A stretch of 15,901 nucleotides of DNA from Candidatus Nomurabacteria bacterium (GTDB lineage Bacteria > Patescibacteriota > Minisyncoccia > Phycocordibacterales > UBA9973), in assembly GCA_027327845.1 (NCBI GenBank), contig DAHVYC010000006.1, positions 1-15,901 on the forward strand, given 5' to 3'. Each line of letters begins with the position of its first letter. Positions within the stretch are counted from its first letter, which is position 1. Positions 12,584-15,901 of this stretch are shown here, one piece after another. The notes below the pieces were generated by a model. It was not told where the DNA came from. It did not search any database and saw only the letters and a list, made by a program, of their open reading frames with translations. A program made the position numbers and the translations under genes.

Positions 12584-13657
12584 ATGCGCTATAAGATATA
12601 TACCAAGACAGAGAAGGCCTGGGATGTCATGCTGGAGGCCCTAGAACGCGCTAAAAGCTTGATTTTATTTGAGATGTATATATTTGTGGATGATACCTCA
12701 GATACCCACGATTTCATCGAAATATTGAGCAGAAAAGCTTCTTCCGGGGTTTCTGTGAAAGTGATTCTTGATTCTTTCGGAAGCCAAAGTCTTTCAAGTG
12801 CTTCTGTGCAAAAATTACGAGATTCCGGGGTAGAGCTTTTTTTCTTTAAAACTCTTTTCCGGACGACTCACCGAAAGACGCTTATCATAGACGGAAATAC
12901 CGCTTTCATCGGAGGTATCAATGTCCGAAAATTTTTCAAGAAGTGGGATGATCTTTTGATAAAAGTAGAAGGCAGGATCGTGGATAGGGTGCTACGATCT
13001 TTTGCCCGTATTTATAAACGATGCGGAGGCAAGGATAGAGAAGTATTAAAGTATGACGACGAAGGGGAAGTGCATCTAGAGAAAGGTAAGATTTGGTTTT
13101 TCGAGCATTACCCTCCGCGCAATTCTTCAAAATTGAAAAAATATTATAAAGACAAAATAAAATTTGCCAGAAAAAAAATATTGATCATCACCCCGTACCT
13201 TATGCCGAATCACTGGGTGGTAAAATCTTTAAAAAAAGCCGCTAAGAGGGGAGTGAAGATAGAAATAATAATGCCTCGCTTTGCCACCAATCCGAAGCTG
13301 GCAAACATTCCGAATTATCTATACATGCATAAACTCAACAAGTACGGCATACAATTTTTTCTCACACCGGAGATGAATCACAGCAAGGTGATGATAGTGG
13401 ACGACGAAGAAGGAATCTTAGGATCACAGAATATGGACATACTCTCATTCAATTTCAATATGGAATCAGGAGTTTTCTTCTCAGACCAGGGGCTTATAGA
13501 AGAGATCAATCAGATAGCCGAGAATTGGAAAAATAATTCCATTATTTATTCTCCTGATATGAGGAAAGTAAAATTGTTCGACTATTTTCTCACGTTTTGT
13601 TTCGGTACATTTGAACACGCCATTGATTTCTTCAACAGCGTGACCAAGCCATTTTAA
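12584..13657 (+). CDS. cardiolipin synthase-like phospholipase D family protein
   Basis: PLD-family transferases with two HKD motifs include cardiolipin synthases, which join phosphatidylglycerol to a second lipid. Motif 1 is THRKTLIIDG (His96, Lys98, Asp103) followed by AFIGGINV. Motif 2 is NHSKVMIVDD (His266, Lys268, Asp273) followed by GILGSQNMD. Both are complete. At 357 residues it lacks the two N-terminal membrane helices of Cls-type enzymes and is closer to ClsB in layout; membrane binding would be peripheral. A phosphatidylserine synthase or another phosphatidyl transferase role is possible. It is convergent with a PgsA/PgpA-CarS operon, which supports a phospholipid role. The start is set by the TATAAT box just upstream. 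Confidence 0.85.
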   Translation: MRYKIYTKTEKAWDVMLEALERAKSLILFEMYIFVDDTSDTHDFIEILSRKASSGVSVKVILDSFGSQSLSSASVQKLRDSGVELFFFKTLFRTTHRKTLIIDGNTAFIGGINVRKFFKKWDDLLIKVEGRIVDRVLRSFARIYKRCGGKDREVLKYDDEGEVHLEKGKIWFFEHYPPRNSSKLKKYYKDKIKFARKKILIITPYLMPNHWVVKSLKKAAKRGVKIEIIMPRFATNPKLANIPNYLYMHKLNKYGIQFFLTPEMNHSKVMIVDDEEGILGSQNMDILSFNFNMESGVFFSDQGLIEEINQIAENWKNNSIIYSPDMRKVKLFDYFLTFCFGTFEHAIDFFNSVTKPF

Positions 13658-13680
13658 CCACGTCAAACGTGGTTTATTGT
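13656..13680 (+). terminator. terminator between convergent lipid genes
   Basis: Hairpin AACCACGT-caa-ACGTGGTT, whose stem begins at the PLD stop codon, followed by TTATTGTTT. The last base coincides with the stop codon of the opposite gene. It should work mainly for the plus strand; the minus-strand side lacks a T run. Confidence 0.65.
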
Positions 13681-14651
13681 TTGGACGTGTTTATTTTGAG
13701 AATATATCCCAATCTATGCGTGACGGCGCTTATTGTCCCGCCCAAAATCACCAAAAATATAATTTGGCTCATGGAATATTGAAATATAAAGAAAGTCAGC
13801 ACAATTGCTCCCAGTACATAATCTATCTGGTCCCATGGGGTAAGGCTCTCGCCTGGTATCAGCCCCATTTTTCTCTTAAAGAAGGATTCCAATAGATCTC
13901 CGCCTATGGCTCCGAAGCCGAATAAAAACCCGGCAAGGGTTATGATCCTGAAATCCCCCGGGAAGTTTATAAGCCCAAACTTCACGAGCAGAAAGAAGAA
14001 GAATGTGCCTGTGATGACAGCTCCTATGAATCCGCGCCAGGTTTTATTTTTCCCGAATATTTTTTCATCGACGGGCATATTGAAACGTTCCATTTTAAGC
14101 AGAGTAGGGGTGGCGTTTGCTATCATAGCCGGCAAGAGTATAAGAAACGAAGCATAGAGGAAATGAAGATTATATACTCCTAGGACAACGAGCATAATGA
14201 AGTAAGTGTAAAAACCTGCCAGGATATCATCGAAGATTACAGTGTAGGCATTCTGCACTTCCTTCTTGTTTATGGTTTTTATAGGCGGGATGAATTTGGT
14301 TATATCGATCAGTCGGAATACGAGGAAAGATATGAAAGCGAAAGCCAAAGTTTCTTTGAAGGACAGATTTACTTCAAAGAGGAATAAATTGGCTACCAGC
14401 ATACCCAGCACCTCATCTATCCCGATCCACTGATGATCCAGCTTGCCTTCTTTATTTTGGACTTTCCAAACAGCGGCAGATCCTACGAGAAGAATAAGAA
14501 TAAATATTGCGATATACGCCGATTCGTTTAGAAAATAGTAAAGCAACAAAGAAAAGACCAGCGCGACGAAGCTTGCTATGGTGCCCGGGAATTTTTTGTT
14601 TTTACAGAGCCCGCAGACGCTCGATATGTAGGACGATATTGAATCGATCAT
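13674..14651 (-). CDS. fusion of PgpA phosphatase and CarS-like CDP-alcohol (CDP-archaeol/CDP-diacylglycerol) synthase
   Basis: A 325-residue multi-pass membrane protein with two recognisable halves. Residues 1-160 match PgpA, which removes the phosphate from phosphatidylglycerophosphate: FPGT (21-24), GIDEVLG (77-83), FRLIDITKFIPPI (112-124) and FDDILAGFY (140-148). Residues about 164-325 match the CarS/DUF46 family, which makes CDP-archaeol from CTP in archaea and has bacterial relatives: LPAMIANATPTL (173-184), KTWRGFIGA (203-211), GFGAIGGDLLESFFKR (245-260) and WDQIDYVLGA (273-282). The acidic catalytic residues of both families appear kept. The start overlaps the upstream PgsA-like stop (ATGA), so the two are coupled. 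The natural substrate of the CarS half is inferred. Confidence 0.82.
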   Translation of the reverse strand: MIDSISSYISSVCGLCKNKKFPGTIASFVALVFSLLLYYFLNESAYIAIFILILLVGSAAVWKVQNKEGKLDHQWIGIDEVLGMLVANLFLFEVNLSFKETLAFAFISFLVFRLIDITKFIPPIKTINKKEVQNAYTVIFDDILAGFYTYFIMLVVLGVYNLHFLYASFLILLPAMIANATPTLLKMERFNMPVDEKIFGKNKTWRGFIGAVITGTFFFFLLVKFGLINFPGDFRIITLAGFLFGFGAIGGDLLESFFKRKMGLIPGESLTPWDQIDYVLGAIVLTFFIFQYSMSQIIFLVILGGTISAVTHRLGYILKINTSKQ

Positions 14652-15211
14652 TTCTCAAAATAAAAATAATGCGAGTAAATGGATGCGTAAGTGAATGCTA
14701 TAGTGCAAAATATATAAGCGAAGAAAAATATTTCCGGTACGAAACCCGTAACTACTCTTATGAGAAGTACGGGCACGAGAAGCGCTTGCAATACCATTTT
14801 TGCCTTTCCTGTCTTGGTGGCTTGTTTTTTGTCTTCCGGAGCATAAATGGCCTGGAATGCCAGTATTGATTCAGCCAGTATTATAAGGAAGGTAAATAAG
14901 TTGAGCCCGAAGGGGATTAATGTAAAGACGATCAGTATTTTATCGCTCAGACGGTCCAACATGCCTCCGTGCGAGTGATCATGCTCGGGAATATTTCTGG
15001 CTAGAATTCCATCTAGAAAATCCGTAGAAACTATTAAAAGGTATAGAGCCATTGTTATCAAAGCTGTAGTAGCGCTTTTACTTGAGATGGATTTGGATAC
15101 AAGAAGGGCGAGCCATGGCGCCGCGAATATCCTGGTATAAGTGAGAATATCGGGCGTAATGCCGAATTTATCATGAAGATAAAGCACGAAGCTTTTTAAC
15201 ATTTTTTCCAT
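14648..15211 (-). CDS. CDP-alcohol phosphatidyltransferase, PgsA-like
   Basis: Family enzymes move a phosphatidyl group from CDP-diacylglycerol to an alcohol; the neighbouring PgpA domain suggests glycerol-3-phosphate, giving phosphatidylglycerophosphate. The N-terminus TPDILTYTRIFAAPWLALL (19-37) resembles the PgsA start. The metal-binding signature is D67-G-x2-A-R ... G82-x3-D86-x3-D90, with 9 residues between AR and G where 8 is standard (segment NIPEHDHSH). Several hydrophobic helices follow, and the length (187) fits. The ATG at 15211 is 8 nt after an extended -10 box, predicting a leaderless message. The 4-nt overlap with the next gene forms a lipid operon. Confidence 0.86.
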   Translation of the reverse strand: MEKMLKSFVLYLHDKFGITPDILTYTRIFAAPWLALLVSKSISSKSATTALITMALYLLIVSTDFLDGILARNIPEHDHSHGGMLDRLSDKILIVFTLIPFGLNLFTFLIILAESILAFQAIYAPEDKKQATKTGKAKMVLQALLVPVLLIRVVTGFVPEIFFFAYIFCTIAFTYASIYSHYFYFEK

Positions 15212-15219
15212 ATGGTTTA

Positions 15220-15228
15220 ATTATAACA
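15220..15228 (-). promoter_or_regulatory. extended -10 promoter of the lipid operon, leaderless
   Basis: On the minus strand, TGT-TATAAT (box 15220-15225) ends 8 nt before the ATG at 15211. The core matches the consensus and the upstream TG is present, so the transcript should begin at or within two bases of the start codon. Confidence 0.72.
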
Positions 15229-15339
15229 TTAAAATAAGGAATTCAGCTTTTACCGTATAATATCGTTATTATTGGCTTGTATTTTCTTTGATTTTTGTTA
15301 ATATGTAAAAAGTTCTTTGTTTTCATAAATATATTTCGG

Positions 15340-15370
15340 CCCGCCTTGACTCGAGTCAGTCGAGGCAGGG
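15340..15370 (+). repeat. GC-rich hairpin element upstream of the tRNA-Asn fragment
   Basis: GCCTTGAC and GTCGAGGC (15343-15350 and 15359-15366) form an 8-bp stem with one G-T pair, extended by CCC/GGG. TGACTCGAGTCA (15347-15358) is a perfect 12-nt palindrome inside. It replaces the 5' acceptor strand of the tRNA-Asn fragment. The stretch 15229-15339 before it holds no gene; it has a TATAAT at 15256-15261 without a -35 and the shared GTTCTTTGTTTT leader. Confidence 0.7.
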
Positions 15371-15417
15371 GTAGCTCAGGGTACCTGCCTGCCGGCAGGC
15401 AGGGAGCGGTCGCCTGT
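15368..15417 (+). pseudogene. tRNA-Asn 5' fragment with palindrome in the D-loop
   Basis: GGGGTAGCTCAG, GGTA and then GAGCGGTCGCCTGT (15404-15417) repeat positions of the intact tRNA-Asn at 15671. A 20-nt perfect palindrome (15384-15403, core GCCTGCCGGCAGGC) is inserted just before the 3' D-stem strand GAGC. Similarity stops inside the anticodon loop. It has no 3' half, and the first acceptor bases are replaced by the upstream hairpin element. The build is the same as that of the tRNA-Ala fragment at 12131. Confidence 0.8.
15384..15403. repeat. perfect 20-nt palindrome
   Basis: CCTGCCTGCC followed by its exact reverse complement. It resembles GC-rich palindromic repeats that I recall as common in Patescibacterial genomes. 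It sits in the D-loop position of the tRNA-Asn fragment. Confidence 0.9.
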
Positions 15418-15425
15418 GATATTAT
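15417..15425 (+). promoter_or_regulatory. possible extended -10 of the GIY-YIG gene
   Basis: TGA-TATTAT (box 15420-15425) lies 6 nt before the ATG at 15432. The TG begins on the last base of the tRNA-Asn fragment, so the fragment's end may help form the promoter. Geometry matches the other leaderless promoters here. Confidence 0.45.
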
Positions 15426-15431
15426 AAAAAG

Positions 15432-15691
15432 ATGAAAAGCAATTTTGTTTATGCCCTCAAGAGTATACAAGACGGTAGAATCTATGTGGGTATGAGTCAC
15501 GATCCGGAAAAAAGATTATTGGAGCACAATGGTGGAGAATTTTTTCGACAAAAGGTTTCCGTCCTTGGATTCTGGTATTTGAAGATTGTGGTATGGACAG
15601 AGTCTATGCCAGAAATAGAGAAAAATATTGGAAATCAGGGTGTGGTAAAGAAAAATTGAAAAAAGAATATTCCGGGGTAGCTCAGCGGTAG
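15432..15691 (+). pseudogene. GIY-YIG nuclease family gene with a frameshift
   Basis: The N-terminal part reads FVYALKSIQDGRIYVGMSHDPEKRLLEHNGGEFF, a clear GIY-YIG domain: Y-A-L for GIY, Y-V-G for YIG, and the Arg at EKRLLEH. After the T6 run at 15540-15545 the open frame turns into unrelated sequence and stops at 15659. Reading on in the -1 frame restores the family tail: STKGFRPWILVFEDC, then NREKYWKSGCGKEKLKK, ending with a stop at 15691 inside tRNA-Asn. One missing T (T7 to T6) explains this. It is a decayed gene, a homopolymer sequencing error or, less likely, slippage. It lies between the tRNA-Asn fragment and the intact tRNA-Asn, as a cassette would. Confidence 0.8.
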
Positions 15692-15745
15692 AGCGGTCGC
15701 CTGTTAAGCGATTGGTCGTAGGTTCGATCCCTACCCCCGGAGCCA
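15671..15745 (+). tRNA. tRNA-Asn (anticodon GUU), CCA encoded
   Basis: Cloverleaf with acceptor TCCGGGG/CCCCGGA, D arm GCTCAGCGGTAGAGC, anticodon loop CTGTTAA (GUU), T arm GTAGG-TTCGATC-CCTAC, and discriminator G as expected for Asn. It is the only one of the six intact tRNAs in the window with an encoded CCA. Its 5' end overlaps the repaired frame of the GIY-YIG gene by 21 nt. It is a predicted substrate for the Tgt enzyme. Confidence 0.97.
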
Positions 15746-15784
15746 AATTAAAAAACTCATACTTTTGTATGAGTTTTTTAATTT
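15745..15784 (+). terminator. intrinsic terminator after tRNA-Asn
   Basis: An 18-bp perfect stem around CTCATAC-tttt-GTATGAG, flanked by A6 and T6 runs and AATT, directly after the CCA end. The T run follows the GC part of the stem. It could act in both directions. Confidence 0.9.
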
Positions 15785-15785
15785 C

Positions 15786-15901
15786 TGTTTCCGGGAGGAG
15801 AAACTGAACTACTTCAGTTTCGTTAGGGATCGAACGACGGAGTCTGATTTTTACAGTAGTAAAAATCCACGAGTCGGTGCCCAGACAAAAATGTTTTGAC
15901 G
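15786..15901. other. unidentified structured stretch at the window edge
   Basis: No gene is recognised. Two perfect 9-bp hairpins occur: GAAACTGAA-ctac-TTCAGTTTC (15800-15821) and GATTTTTAC-agta-GTAAAAATC (15846-15867). The second is enclosed by a possible GTCTG/CAGAC pairing (15842-15846 with 15882-15886). The density of hairpins suggests a structured RNA or another mobile palindromic element that continues beyond the window. The strand is undecided. Confidence 0.35.

Noticed and set aside
13677..14157. Plus-strand reading frames opposite the PgpA-CarS gene
   Set aside because: They are antisense shadows without family motifs; the minus-strand frame carries clear domain signatures.
15243..15500. 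Minus-strand reading frame containing CLPAGRYPELPLP
   Set aside because: It runs through the palindromes and the tRNA fragment, and the sequence is that of translated repeats, not a protein family.
15516..15746. Minus-strand reading frame beginning MAPGVGIEPTTNRLTGD
   Set aside because: It is the antisense translation of tRNA-Asn and the GIY-YIG gene; this peptide pattern is a familiar spurious product of tRNA antisense strands.
15868..15882. Sequence resembling the GAGTCGGTGC end of a Cas9 tracrRNA
   Set aside because: No repeats, cas genes or matching hairpin are present; the similarity is about ten bases.

Overview
The window looks like a chromosomal segment of a reduced-genome bacterium of the Candidate Phyla Radiation (Patescibacteria, most like Parcubacteria). 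The reasons are AT-rich coding DNA, no Shine-Dalgarno sequence in front of the genes, compact or fused enzymes, a short ProRS without its editing domain, a Tgt carrying insertions, a monomeric class II ribonucleotide reductase, and many short GC-rich palindromes scattered through genes and RNAs. This placement is inferred from gene style; no 16S rRNA is present.

Layout. On the minus strand at the left edge lie a GC-rich fragment of uncertain coding status (1-114), tRNA-Thr(UGU), an unknown membrane protein, tsf and rpsB. A divergent region (about 2194-2290) separates these from a plus-strand run of proS, mreB, mreC and tgt. A strong sigma70-type promoter then starts a PLP-dependent arginine decarboxylase-like gene followed by a DUF192 protein. 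Next is adenosylcobalamin-dependent ribonucleotide reductase, a two-way terminator, and RNase P RNA on the minus strand. Between RNase P and the tRNA cluster lie an inverted repeat, a strong promoter and a terminator that together predict a small RNA of about 75 nt. A tRNA-Ala fragment with a palindrome in its D-loop precedes tRNA-Ala(UGC), tRNA-Ala(GGC), tRNA-Val(CAC) and an unusual tRNA-Ala(CGC).

The right part holds phospholipid genes: a PLD-family cardiolipin synthase-like enzyme on plus and, convergent to it, a two-gene minus operon of a PgsA-like CDP-alcohol phosphatidyltransferase and a PgpA-CarS fusion. Together these could run phosphatidate to CDP-diacylglycerol to PGP to PG to cardiolipin. 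The window ends with a second tRNA fragment with a palindrome in its D-loop (Asn), a frameshifted GIY-YIG nuclease gene, intact tRNA-Asn(GUU), an 18-bp terminator stem and an unidentified structured stretch.

Three themes recur. (1) Palindromic elements are inserted in frame in tgt, into D-loops of truncated tRNA copies, and into several RNase P helices. (2) Near-consensus, often extended, -10 boxes sit 6-10 nt before start codons, implying leaderless mRNAs. (3) A C5-ACA motif occurs next to several promoters.
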